64,000 bases of DNA from Stenotrophomonas maltophilia (GTDB lineage Bacteria; Pseudomonadota; Gammaproteobacteria; Xanthomonadales; Xanthomonadaceae), in NCBI GenBank assembly GCA_002364755.1, contig DEZI01000027.1:100030-164029 (forward strand). The letters run 5' to 3'. A program made the translations under genes and the position numbers. Positions within the stretch are counted from its first letter, which is position 1, and the number at the start of each line of letters is the position of its first letter. The notes beneath the pieces are model-generated. The model was given only the letters and a program-made list of their open reading frames with translations. It ran no database searches and was not told the origin of the DNA. Below are positions 50,262 through 58,927 of the stretch, piece by piece.

Positions 50262-51145
50262 CAGCTTATGTGGCCGTCGATCACCGGCTGCACCTGGCCG
50301 CCGATCCACACCGTGCCTTCGGCATCCACACGCACATGGACATGGCCGTCGCGGCCGACTTCGCGGCCCTGGCTGGACACGTAGGCACCTGCGCCGCCGG
50401 GCAGGGCGCCACGTTCGCGCAGCCAGGCGCCGATCAGCGCGTTGGCGCTGCCGGTCACCGGGTCTTCGGGCACGTTCACCGCATCGCCCGGGCAGAACGC
50501 GCGCACCACGCGGCTGTGCCCCGCGGCGGGGTCATCGGCGAACACCGCCACGCCGGTCGCGCCGGTGGCATTGGTCCAGTCGCGCAAGGCGGCCATGTCC
50601 GGGGCCAGTCGCCGCACGGCGGTGGCATCGCACAGCGGCAGCAGCCACCAGCGCGGGCCGTTGTCCCACAGCTCGGGGGCATGGCCGTCGGCGGCCAGGG
50701 CCAGCAGCGTTTCCGGTACCTGGCCCGGCGCGGTGGGCAGGTGGCGGGCCGGCGGACTGGCCAGTTCGATGGTCGGCGCGTCGGCCGGGCCACTCACCCG
50801 CACCGGCAGCAGGCCCGCGGCACATTGCTGGACCAGGGTGCCGCCCTCCCCCGGTGTGGCCAGGGCGCAGGTGACCGCTGCCCAGGCCGCGCCGACGCTG
50901 GGGTGGCCGGCGAACGGCAGCTCGCTGCCCGGAGTGAAGATGCGGATGTGGTAGTCGGCACCGTCGGCGTCGGGCCGCAGGAAGAACACCGTCTCGGACA
51001 GGTTCAGCCAGGCTGCCAGCGCCTGCATGCGCCCGGCGGACAGCCCGTCAGCGCCCAGCACCACGCCCAGCGGGTTGCCGCTGCCGGGCTGGTGGGCGAA
51101 GACATCAAGCTGCAGGTAGCGGAAGGCGGCCATCGGCGGGTCCAT
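50258..51145 (-). CDS. PhzF family phenazine biosynthesis-like protein (second copy)
   Basis: The product is 295 aa from ATG 51145 (291 from ATG 51133). It is a paralogue of the neighbouring protein: FRYLQLDVFAHQPGSGNPLG, ELPFAGHPSVGAAWA, and EDPVTGSANALIGAWL. Both ends align along the whole length, so this is an old tandem duplication. The stop codon is the TAG of a SMAG repeat. It is divergent from the lysAC gene across 63 bp. Confidence 0.88.
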   Translation of the reverse strand: MDPPMAAFRYLQLDVFAHQPGSGNPLGVVLGADGLSAGRMQALAAWLNLSETVFFLRPDADGADYHIRIFTPGSELPFAGHPSVGAAWAAVTCALATPGEGGTLVQQCAAGLLPVRVSGPADAPTIELASPPARHLPTAPGQVPETLLALAADGHAPELWDNGPRWWLLPLCDATAVRRLAPDMAALRDWTNATGATGVAVFADDPAAGHSRVVRAFCPGDAVNVPEDPVTGSANALIGAWLRERGALPGGAGAYVSSQGREVGRDGHVHVRVDAEGTVWIGGQVQPVIDGHISW

Positions 51146-51208
51146 TGGGCTTAGAATCGAAGGTTCCGCCCCTTCGGGCGGCTCCCCCACATTACACATA
51201 GCCTATCC

Positions 51209-53803
51209 ATGTCAGCTTCCCCCCTTGTCGATCGTTGGATCGTACTGAAGTTCGGCGGCACCTCGGTGTCGCGTCGCCACCGCTGGGACACGATCGGGAA
51301 GCTGGCAAAAAAACGCGCGGAAGAGACCGGCTCGCGCGTGCTGGTGGTGGTTTCGGCGCTGTCCGGGGTGACCAACGAACTGACCGCGATCGCCGATGGC
51401 GCGCCGGACAGCCGCGACCGCGTGGCCGCCCTGGTCGAACGCCACGAGGGCTTCCTGGTCGAGCTCGGCCTGGACCGCGAGGTGCTGGGCGACCGCCTGG
51501 CCGCCCTGCAGGACCTGCTGGATGACCCGCGCGCAACCACCCGCCCGCTGGAGTGGCAGGCCGAAGTGCTGGGCCAGGGCGAACTGCTGTCCTCGACCCT
51601 GGGCGCGGCCTACCTGCACGCCTCGGGCCTGGACATGGGCTGGATGGACGCCCGCCAGTGGCTGGACGCGATGCCGCCGCAGCCGAACCAGAGCGAGTGG
51701 TCGCAGCGCCTGTCGGTGAACTGCCAGTGGCGCGCCGACGCGGACTGGATGCAGCGCTTCCGCGCGCAGCCCACCCGCCTGCTGATCACCCAGGGCTTCA
51801 TTTCCCGCCACGCCGACGGCGGCACCGCCATCCTCGGCCGCGGTGGCTCGGACACCTCGGCGGCGTACTTCGGTGCGCTGCTGGGTGCCAGCCGCGTGGA
51901 AATCTGGACCGATGTGCCGGGCATGTTCAGCGCCAACCCGAAGGACGTGCCGGACGCGCGCCTGCTGACCCGCCTGGACTATTACGAAGCGCAGGAAATC
52001 GCCACCACCGGTGCCAAGGTGCTGCATCCGCGCTCGATCAAGCCGTGCCGCGACGCCGGCGTGCCGATGGCCATCCTCGATACCGAGCGCCCGGAACTGC
52101 CGGGCACCAGCATCGACGGCAGTGCCGCACCGGTGCCGGGCGTGAAGGCGATCAGCCGCCGCAACGGCATCGTGCTGGTGTCGATGGAAGGCATCGGCAT
52201 GTGGCAGCAGGTCGGCTTCCTGGCCGATGTGTTCGGCCTGTTCAAGAAGCACGGCCTGTCGGTGGACCTGATCGGTTCGGCCGAAACCAACGTCACCGTG
52301 TCGCTGGATCCGTCCGAGAACCTGGTCAACACCGATGTGCTGGCCGCGCTGTCGGCTGACCTGTCGCAGATCTGCAAGGTGAAGGTGATCGTGCCGTGCG
52401 CGGCCATCACCCTGGTCGGTCGTGGCATGCGTTCGCTGCTGCACAAGCTGTCGGACGTGTGGGCCACCTTCGGCCGCGAGCGCGTGCACATGATCTCGCA
52501 GTCGTCCAACGACCTGAACCTGACCTTCGTCATCGACGAGGCCGATGCCGATGGCCTGCTGCCGATCCTGCACGCCGAGCTGATCGACAGCGGTGCGATG
52601 CCGGTGGAAGAAACCGAGGTGTTCGGCCCGCGCTGGCGCGAGATCGCCGGTACCGTGCGCCCGCGCGGTACGCCGTGGTGGCGTGGCCAGCGTGCGCACC
52701 TGCTGCAGCTGGCCGACGCGGGTACGCCGCGCTACGTCTACCACCTGCCGACCGTGCGTGCCCGCGCCCGTGCGCTGGCCGCGATCAAGCCGATCGACCA
52801 GCGCTACTACGCGATCAAGGCCAACGGCCACCCGGCCATCCTGCAGCTGCTGGAAGCCGAAGGTTTCGGCCTGGAATGCGTTTCGCACGGCGAGCTGAAG
52901 CACGTGTTCCAGCACCTGCCGGAACTGTCGCCCAAGCGCGTGCTGTTCACCCCCAGCTTCTGCCCGCGCGAAGAGTACGAAGCCGGTTTCGCGCTCGGCG
53001 TCACCGTCACCGTGGACAACCTGGAAGCGCTGCAGCGCTGGCCGGACCTGTTCCGCAACCGCGAAATCTGGCTGCGCGTGGACCTGGGCCGTGGCGAGGG
53101 CCACCACGCCAAGGTCCGCACCGGCGGCAAGGATTCAAAGTTCGGCCTGCCGATGGCGCGCGTGGACGAGTTCGTGCGCACCGCCACCGATCTGGGCACC
53201 CGCGTGGTCGGCCTGCATGCGCACCTGGGCAGCGGCGTGGAAACCGCGCAGCACTGGCGCCTGATGTGCGATGAGCTGGCCGGTTTCGCCCGCCGCATCG
53301 GCAGCGTGCAGACCATCGACATCGGCGGTGGCCTGCCGATTCCGTACAGCGAGGAAGACGAGCCGTTCGACCTGGACGCCTGGGCGGAGGGCCTGGCCGA
53401 GGTAAAGGCGCTGCACCCTGCGTTCCGCCTGGCGATCGAGCCGGGCCGCTACCTGGTGGCCGAATCGGGCGTTCTGCTGACCCATGCCACCCAGGTGGTG
53501 GAAAAGGACGGCGTGCGCCGCGTCGGCCTGGATGCCGGCATGAACACGCTGATGCGCCCGGCCCTGTACGACGCCTGGCATGACATCGAGAACCTCAGCC
53601 GCCAGGGCGGTTATGCCGAAGCGGCGTTCGATGTGGTCGGCCCGATCTGTGAGTCCAGCGATGTGTTCGGCAAGCGCCGCAAGCTGCCGGTGTCGACCGC
53701 GCCGGACGACGTGATGCTGATCGCCGACGCCGGCGCCTACGGCTACGTGATGGCCAACACCTACAACCAGCGGGCGATGCCGCGCGAAGACGTGATCGAG
53801 TGA
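51209..53803 (+). CDS. lysAC: Bifunctional aspartate kinase / diaminopimelate decarboxylase
   Basis: The 864 aa protein joins the first and last enzymes of lysine synthesis. Residues 1-300 are aspartate kinase (KFGGTSVS 13-20; GRGGSDTSAAYFGALLGAS), about 320-460 are ACT-type regulatory domains (SMEGIGMWQQVGFLADVFGL), and 480-864 are PLP-dependent decarboxylase (YAIKANGHP with the PLP lysine near 537; IDIGGGLPIPY; AIEPGRYLVAESG). The fusion is known in Xanthomonadaceae. It may let lysine act on both steps in one protein. It leads the murL-murD2 genes. Confidence 0.95.
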   Translation: MSASPLVDRWIVLKFGGTSVSRRHRWDTIGKLAKKRAEETGSRVLVVVSALSGVTNELTAIADGAPDSRDRVAALVERHEGFLVELGLDREVLGDRLAALQDLLDDPRATTRPLEWQAEVLGQGELLSSTLGAAYLHASGLDMGWMDARQWLDAMPPQPNQSEWSQRLSVNCQWRADADWMQRFRAQPTRLLITQGFISRHADGGTAILGRGGSDTSAAYFGALLGASRVEIWTDVPGMFSANPKDVPDARLLTRLDYYEAQEIATTGAKVLHPRSIKPCRDAGVPMAILDTERPELPGTSIDGSAAPVPGVKAISRRNGIVLVSMEGIGMWQQVGFLADVFGLFKKHGLSVDLIGSAETNVTVSLDPSENLVNTDVLAALSADLSQICKVKVIVPCAAITLVGRGMRSLLHKLSDVWATFGRERVHMISQSSNDLNLTFVIDEADADGLLPILHAELIDSGAMPVEETEVFGPRWREIAGTVRPRGTPWWRGQRAHLLQLADAGTPRYVYHLPTVRARARALAAIKPIDQRYYAIKANGHPAILQLLEAEGFGLECVSHGELKHVFQHLPELSPKRVLFTPSFCPREEYEAGFALGVTVTVDNLEALQRWPDLFRNREIWLRVDLGRGEGHHAKVRTGGKDSKFGLPMARVDEFVRTATDLGTRVVGLHAHLGSGVETAQHWRLMCDELAGFARRIGSVQTIDIGGGLPIPYSEEDEPFDLDAWAEGLAEVKALHPAFRLAIEPGRYLVAESGVLLTHATQVVEKDGVRRVGLDAGMNTLMRPALYDAWHDIENLSRQGGYAEAAFDVVGPICESSDVFGKRRKLPVSTAPDDVMLIADAGAYGYVMANTYNQRAMPREDVIE

Positions 53804-53892
53804 TCGCCGCCCTTCGCGCCCTGCACCCGCCCACCGACACGTCCTGCGCCTTCGCGCGGGGCGTGCCTGACCGCGCTTGAACTGGATCCACC

Positions 53893-55245
53893 ATGACTGC
53901 TTTCGACAAACACCAGGTTTCCCGCTTCCGCTTCGTCCGCTGCGAGTTCGCCGCGGATACCGGCGTGGCCAGGCTGGTCTACGCCTTCGATGACGGCCCG
54001 GAGATGGTGGAAACCATCACCGTGCCCGGCGCCCCGTTCGTGCTGGACGAGGCGCGCGCGGCGGCGGTGCAGCGTGCGCTGCGGCTGCTGCACCTGATCG
54101 CCGGCGTCAGCTACTACAAGGCGGGCGTGCCGGAGACGGTCAGCATCGACAGCTATGCCATCGATGCCGAGACCGCGGCGCTGGTGGAAACGGTCTACCT
54201 CAACGGCCTGGGCGAATTCGCCTACCGCAACGGCCTGAACCTGCGCGGGCGTTTCCGCCTGCCGGTGCAGGGCGACGCGGTGCAGGCGCCGGTGCTGGGC
54301 CTGCAGCCGCATGCGCTGGTGGCCATCGGCGGCGGCAAGGATTCGCTGGTCAGCATCGAAGCGCTGCGTCGTGCCGGCGTGGACGAGACGGTGACCTGGA
54401 TCGGCGGTTCGCAGCTGATCCGCGCCTGTGCCGAGCGCACCGGCCTGCCGACCCTGAACCTGGGCCGCGCGCTGGCGCCGGAACTGTTCGAACTGAACCG
54501 CCAAGGCGCGTGGAACGGGCACATCCCGGTCACCGCGGTGAACTCGGCGATCATGGTGCTGGCCGCGCTGCTGGAGGGCGTGGACCAGGTGGTGTTCTCC
54601 AACGAGCGTTCGGCCAGCTACGGCAGCCAGATTCCCGGCACCGGCGAAGTGAACCACCAGTGGTCCAAGGGCTGGGCGTTCGAGCAGGCCTTCGGCAACC
54701 ACGTGCAGACGCAGGTGGCCGCCGATCTGCAGTACTACTCGCTGCTGCGCCCGATGTCGGAGCTGGCGGTCGCCCGCCAGTTCGCCAAGAGCGATTTCTA
54801 CGACGCGCATTTCTCCAGCTGCAACCGCAACTTCCACATCCTCGGCGAGCGCCCGGTGAACCGCTGGTGCGGCGTCTGCCCGAAGTGCCACTTCGTGTTC
54901 CTGGCGCTGGCCCCGTTCATGCCCAAGACCCGCCTGGTGCGCATCTTCGGTCGCAACCTGCTGGACGACGCCGGCCAGGCCGGTGGCTTCGACGCGCTGC
55001 TGGAGTTCCAGGACCACAAGCCGTTTGAATGCGTGGGCGAAGGCCGCGAATCGCGCGCGGCGATGGCGACCCTGGCGCAGCGCCCGGAATGGAAGGAAGA
55101 CGTGCTGGTGAAGCGCTTCTGCAACGAGATCCAGCCGCAGCTGGATGCCGCTGAGCTGGAACTGGCACCGCTGCTGCAGCTGCAGGGCGAGCACCGCATT
55201 CCGGCCGCACTGTGGGAACGTGTGCGTGAAGATTTCACAGCTTGA
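53893..55245 (+). CDS. murL: UDP-MurNAc-L-Ala-L-Glu epimerase MurL
   Basis: MurL epimerises the terminal L-Glu of UDP-MurNAc-L-Ala-L-Glu to D-Glu, using ATP and Mg2+; it was characterised in Xanthomonas oryzae. The 450 aa protein has the ATP-pyrophosphatase-like motif AIGGGKDSLVSIEAL and a Cys-rich part (FSSCNRNFHILGERPVNRWCGVCPKCHFVFLA, given here in pieces: SSCNRNF, WCGVCPKCHF) that may bind metal. It lies 89 bp downstream of lysAC and overlaps murD2 by 20 bp. Confidence 0.92.
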   Translation: MTAFDKHQVSRFRFVRCEFAADTGVARLVYAFDDGPEMVETITVPGAPFVLDEARAAAVQRALRLLHLIAGVSYYKAGVPETVSIDSYAIDAETAALVETVYLNGLGEFAYRNGLNLRGRFRLPVQGDAVQAPVLGLQPHALVAIGGGKDSLVSIEALRRAGVDETVTWIGGSQLIRACAERTGLPTLNLGRALAPELFELNRQGAWNGHIPVTAVNSAIMVLAALLEGVDQVVFSNERSASYGSQIPGTGEVNHQWSKGWAFEQAFGNHVQTQVAADLQYYSLLRPMSELAVARQFAKSDFYDAHFSSCNRNFHILGERPVNRWCGVCPKCHFVFLALAPFMPKTRLVRIFGRNLLDDAGQAGGFDALLEFQDHKPFECVGEGRESRAAMATLAQRPEWKEDVLVKRFCNEIQPQLDAAELELAPLLQLQGEHRIPAALWERVREDFTA

Positions 55246-56635
55246 AGGAAAGCGCGTTGCGCTGTGGGGCTGGGGTCGTGAGGGCCGCGCAGCGTTTGCC
55301 GTGCTGCGCGCGCGCCTGCCTGCGCTGGCCCTGAGCCTGTTCTGCCCGGCCGCCGAGGCCGAGGCCGCGCGTGCGGAAACGCAGGGGCTGCTGGACGTGC
55401 GCGGTGAACCTACCGCCGAGGCACTGGCCGCGTTCGACGTGGTGATCAAGTCGCCCGGCATCAGCCCCTACCAGCCGATCGCGCTGGCGGCGGCAGGGCA
55501 GGGCACGGCTTTCATCGGCGGCACCGCGCTGTGGTTTGCCGAGCACGCGGCTGAAGATGGCATCGTGCACGACACCGTGTGCGTGACCGGCACCAAGGGC
55601 AAGAGCACCACCACCGCGCTGCTCGCGCACCTGCTGCGCGCCGCCGGCCACCGCACCGGACTGGTCGGCAACATCGGCCTGCCGCTGCTGGAAGTGCTGG
55701 ACCCGCAGCCCGCGCCTGCCTACTGGGCGGTGGAACTGTCCAGCTACCAGACCGGCGAAGTGGCACGCAGTGGCGCCCGCCCGCAGGTGGCGGTGGTGCT
55801 GAACCTGTTCCCGGAACACCTGGACTGGCACGGCAGCGAGCAGCGCTATATCGAGGACAAGCTGCGGCTGGTGACCGAAGCCGCGCCGCGCACCGCCGTG
55901 CTCAACGCCGCCGATCCGCACCTGGCCGCGCTCTCGTTGCCTGACAGCGACGTGGTCTGGTTCAACCAGCCGCAGGGCTGGCACATGCGCGGCGACATCG
56001 TGCACCGCGGCGAGCAGCCCGTGTTCGATACCCGCAACACGCTGCTGCCGGGCCGCCACAATCGCGGCAACCTGTGCGCGGTCCTGGCCGCGCTGGAAGC
56101 GCTGGGCCTGGATGCCGTGGCGCTGGCACCGGCGGTGCAGGATTTCCGCCCCCTGCCCAACCGCCTGCAGCGCATCGGCGCGGCCGATGGCCTGACCTAC
56201 ATCAACGATTCGATCAGCACCACGCCGCACGCCAGCCTGGCGGCGCTGGAATGTTTCGCCGGCCAGCGCATCGCGCTGCTGGTGGGCGGCCACGACCGTG
56301 GCCTGGACTGGACCGATTTCATGCAGCACATGGCGCACGACGTGCCGCCGGTGGAGATCGTGACGATGGGCAGCAACGGCCCGCGCATCCACGCGATGCT
56401 GCAGCCGCTGGCCGATGCCGGTCGCTTCGGCCTGCACGCGGCCGGCGACCTGCCCGAGGCGATGGCGCTGGCACGCGCGGCGCTGGGTACGCAGGGCGGG
56501 GTGGTGCTGCTGTCGCCGGGCGCGCCGAGTTTTGGTGCCTACCGCGATTACGTGGCCCGCGGCCGCCATTTCGCCGAGCTGGCCGGGTTCGAGCCGGACA
56601 GCATCAGCGCGATTGCGGGCTTGGGCATCGCCTGA
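55226..56635 (+). CDS. murD2: UDP-MurNAc-L-alanine:L-glutamate ligase MurD2
   Basis: MurD2 adds L-glutamate (not D-glutamate) to UDP-MurNAc-L-Ala; MurL then inverts it. From GTG 55226 the product is 469 aa. It has the Mur-ligase P-loop GTKGKST (122-128), VELSSYQTGEV, LNLFPEHLDWHGS, and YINDSISTTPHASLAAL. The GTG lies 20 bp inside murL; GTG 55220 is the alternative. The pair replaces the usual murI-murD route. Confidence 0.92.
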   Translation: MKISQLEGKRVALWGWGREGRAAFAVLRARLPALALSLFCPAAEAEAARAETQGLLDVRGEPTAEALAAFDVVIKSPGISPYQPIALAAAGQGTAFIGGTALWFAEHAAEDGIVHDTVCVTGTKGKSTTTALLAHLLRAAGHRTGLVGNIGLPLLEVLDPQPAPAYWAVELSSYQTGEVARSGARPQVAVVLNLFPEHLDWHGSEQRYIEDKLRLVTEAAPRTAVLNAADPHLAALSLPDSDVVWFNQPQGWHMRGDIVHRGEQPVFDTRNTLLPGRHNRGNLCAVLAALEALGLDAVALAPAVQDFRPLPNRLQRIGAADGLTYINDSISTTPHASLAALECFAGQRIALLVGGHDRGLDWTDFMQHMAHDVPPVEIVTMGSNGPRIHAMLQPLADAGRFGLHAAGDLPEAMALARAALGTQGGVVLLSPGAPSFGAYRDYVARGRHFAELAGFEPDSISAIAGLGIA

Positions 56636-56646
56636 TCCAGCGGCCC

Positions 56647-56709
56647 GGGGTCGGATCCCTTTCCGCAGGAAAGGGCTCTGACCCCCATCCACGCATGGCG
56701 TGGATCTAC
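56647..56709. repeat. GGGGTC...GACCCC repeat followed by SMAG
   Basis: GGGGTCGGATCCCTTTCCGC/AGGAAAGGGCTCTGACCCC (56647-56685) is directly followed by an inverted SMAG ATCCACGC-ATG-GCGTGGATCTAC (56687-56709). The two families abut with one base between them, 3' of murD2. Confidence 0.8.
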
Positions 56710-56759
56710 TGCAAGGCGAGTTACCATCCAGGCATTCCCGGACGGACCCGGATACCCGC

Positions 56760-57293
56760 ATGTGCACCTTCATCACCGTGTTCCTGCCCACCTCGTTTGC
56801 GCACGTTGAAGCGGCCGCGATCTTCGCCCACAGCGGCCGGCGCCTGTTCGCGCAGGATTCGCCGAGCCTGCAGGCCGCGGCCGGGCCCGGCTGGCAGCCG
56901 TGGCTGAGCGCCGCGCACTGCGATTGCGGCACGGCGCTGGCGTCGGTGCGGGCCGAGCCGGAATGGAAGGGCGATGCCGAGCGCTGGCGGAAGAAGGGCT
57001 GGAGCGAAGCGAAGATCGCCCGTGCGCTGGCCGAGCAGTTGGCGCGGCATGCGCAGGATCAGCAGGCGCGTCGCGATGAAGCCCTGGGCGATGCCGGACA
57101 GTGGTTGCAGCGCATTGATGCCCTGCTGCAGTCCGGGGCCGCGCGCATTGGCCTGCTGGTACGCGACTACGATGGCGCGGTGGATGCCCGGCAGCCTGCG
57201 CCGCCGGAACGTCATTGGTCGCGGGGTCAGTTGGATGCAGCGGATCTGCTGGCGTTCGCGCCGGGCGCGTTGCATTGGATCGAGCGCGGGTGA
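56760..57293 (+). CDS. Protein of unknown function with N-terminal Met-Cys
   Basis: The 177 aa product begins MCTFITVFLP, followed by AAAIFAHSGRRLFAQD. A second-position Cys recalls the Ntn-hydrolase nucleophile of NRDE and penicillin-acylase-like proteins, but the rest does not clearly match. CDCG (about residue 53) adds two cysteines. It has no signal peptide. No family was recognised; function unknown. Confidence 0.6.
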   Translation: MCTFITVFLPTSFAHVEAAAIFAHSGRRLFAQDSPSLQAAAGPGWQPWLSAAHCDCGTALASVRAEPEWKGDAERWRKKGWSEAKIARALAEQLARHAQDQQARRDEALGDAGQWLQRIDALLQSGAARIGLLVRDYDGAVDARQPAPPERHWSRGQLDAADLLAFAPGALHWIERG

Positions 57294-57300
57294 CGCCGCC

Positions 57301-57371
57301 ATCCACGCATGGCGTGGATCTACTCCGGCGCACCGCGTGGATCTACTGTAGAGCCGAGCCCATGCTCGGCT
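57301..57371. repeat. SMAG cluster 3' of the Met-Cys protein gene
   Basis: Three units lie here: ATCCACGC-ATG-GCGTGGATCTAC (57301-57323), a partial ...CGCGTGGATCTAC (57331-57346), and GTAGAGCCGAGC-CCAT-GCTCGGCT (57348-57371). They occupy the gap to the SMI1/KNR4-like gene. Confidence 0.75.
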
Positions 57372-57376
57372 GGATT

Positions 57377-57973
57377 TCAGTCGGCGTCCTGATCGATGAA
57401 CGCGTAATCGCCATCGATCAGCTGCTGCAGGTACGCATCGAAGCTGGGCGCGATGACTGCGTAGCTGTCCGGATCGTGCAGGTAGCGCACCACCTGGCCG
57501 ACGGTGCCGCCCGGTGCCGGGTCGAAATCCAGGTAGAGCATCGAGGTGCCGCCGTTGTTCATGCAGTGCGAGAAGCACAGGCGGCGGTCCATCGGCAGAT
57601 CGGCGTCGATGCCGTCGCCGAGGATCTCCGGCTCGTCGTCCAGCCATTCCTCGTAGATGGACCGGATGCTGTCGTCCCACTGCTGCTGGTCTTCGAAGAT
57701 CTGCGCGACCGAGCGCAGGTAGTACGGATAGCTGCCGTCCTCGACATCCGAACCCAGCATGTAGACCACGACCTCGCCGCCGGGGTACTCGCGGAAGTGT
57801 GTGCCATCCACCCGCGACAGCAACGCCAGCAGGCTGTCAGGCACCAGCGGCCACTGCGCGCGCAGGCGCTGCAGATCCTCGGCACTGGCGCCCTGGACGT
57901 GCGTCCATTGCGCTGCGTCCTCGGCCGGCAGGCGCGGGACAAGGCCAGACAGAAAGCGATCAACAAGGTTCAT
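57377..57973 (-). CDS. SMI1/KNR4 family protein
   Basis: The 198 aa protein has the SMI1/KNR4 pattern: LQRLRAQWPLVPDSLLALLSRVDG, YPGGEVVVYMLGSDVEDG and LYLDFDPAPGGTVGQVVRY. The superfamily is common among polymorphic-toxin immunity proteins, but no toxin gene is adjacent, so an immunity role is not supported by context. The start at 57973 directly abuts a long palindromic repeat. Confidence 0.83.
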   Translation of the reverse strand: MNLVDRFLSGLVPRLPAEDAAQWTHVQGASAEDLQRLRAQWPLVPDSLLALLSRVDGTHFREYPGGEVVVYMLGSDVEDGSYPYYLRSVAQIFEDQQQWDDSIRSIYEEWLDDEPEILGDGIDADLPMDRRLCFSHCMNNGGTSMLYLDFDPAPGGTVGQVVRYLHDPDSYAVIAPSFDAYLQQLIDGDYAFIDQDAD

Positions 57974-57975
57974 GT

Positions 57976-58086
57976 AAAAGGGGACGGAGGGGATTAAGTC
58001 GTATCCAACCACACCTGCGTCACGTCGCCAATGCAGAATGCGACCCGGGAGGGTGTTCTGCGACTTGATCCCCTCCATCCCCTTTT
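57976..58086. repeat. Long palindromic repeat filling a divergent promoter region
   Basis: Arms AAAAGGGGACGGAGGGGATT-AAGTCG (57976-58001) and its near reverse complement (58061-58086) pair at 24 of 26 positions around a 59-nt core. The element lies 2 bp from the SMI1 start and 15 bp from the dlh start. Confidence 0.8.
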
Positions 58087-58101
58087 CAGTGGAGCAGGCG
58101 C

Positions 58102-58887
58102 ATGAACCGATGGCGTTGTGGCGTGGCGATGGTGCTGGGGCTGGCGGCGATGCCGGCCTGGGCGGCGATGAAGACCCAGCCGGTGGAATGGAAGCAGGAG
58201 GGCACGACCTTCAGTGGCGTGCTGGTCTATGACGACGGTGACAACGACAAGCGCCCGGGCCTGGTGATGGTGCCGAACTGGAAGGGTGTGAATGAATCGG
58301 CCATCGAGAAGGCCAAGCAGCTGGCCGGCGATGACTACGTGGTGCTGGTGGCCGACGTGTACGGCAAGGGCGTGCGGCCGAAGACCGATGCCGAGGCCGG
58401 CCCGGTGGCGACCAAGCTGCGCAACGACCGGCCGCTGCTGCGTGCGCGCGCGCTTGAAGCGGTGAACGTGCTCAAGGCCCAGGCCGGCAAGGCGCCGCTG
58501 GATGCCAGCCGGATCGGCGCAGTGGGCTTCTGCTTCGGCGGCACCACGGTGCTGGAACTGGCCCGCGCCGGTGCGCCGCTGGCCGGTGTGGTCAGCCTGC
58601 ACGGCGGGCTGGGCTCGCCGCTGCCTGCACAGGCCGGTGGCAGCCATCCCTCCGTGCTGGTGCTCAACGGCGCCGACGACAAGAGCGTGACCGCCGAGGA
58701 CATCGGCAGCTTCCAGAAGGAAATGGACGCGGCCAAGGTCGACTGGGAATTCACCAACTACAGCGGCGCGGTGCACTGCTTTGCCGAGCGTGATGCCAAC
58801 AGCCCGCCGGGCTGCCAGTACAACGAACGGGCGGCCAAGCGCGCGTGGAAGGCGCTGGATGAGTTCTTAGAGGAGCGGTTCCGGTAA
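58102..58887 (+). CDS. Exported dienelactone hydrolase family protein
   Basis: The 261 aa protein has a signal peptide (GVAMVLGLAAMPAWAAM) and an alpha/beta-hydrolase fold with Cys nucleophile in GFCFGG, Asp in NGADDKSV and His in AVHCFAER. Dienelactone hydrolases open lactones in aromatic degradation, but exported members act on unknown substrates. The start is preceded by GGAG at 8 bp. Confidence 0.9.
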   Translation: MNRWRCGVAMVLGLAAMPAWAAMKTQPVEWKQEGTTFSGVLVYDDGDNDKRPGLVMVPNWKGVNESAIEKAKQLAGDDYVVLVADVYGKGVRPKTDAEAGPVATKLRNDRPLLRARALEAVNVLKAQAGKAPLDASRIGAVGFCFGGTTVLELARAGAPLAGVVSLHGGLGSPLPAQAGGSHPSVLVLNGADDKSVTAEDIGSFQKEMDAAKVDWEFTNYSGAVHCFAERDANSPPGCQYNERAAKRAWKALDEFLEERFR

Positions 58888-58892
58888 TCAAA

Positions 58893-58920
58893 GGCGTGCC
58901 GACCAACGGTCGGCACACCT
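58893..58920. terminator. Hairpin between convergent dlh and ispB genes
   Basis: GTGCCGACC-AAC-GGTCGGCAC (58896-58916), extended by AAGG/CCTT, lies in the 40-bp gap. The same hairpin plan (GTGC-GACC-AAC-GGTC-GCAC) occurs at 24255-24275. It can act on either strand. Confidence 0.7.
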
Positions 58921-58927
58921 TCACCGG

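Noticed and set aside
57377..57973. SMI1/KNR4-like gene as immunity protein of a toxin system
   Set aside because: No toxin, RHS/YD repeat or secretion gene lies next to it; the neighbours are metabolic genes and repeats.
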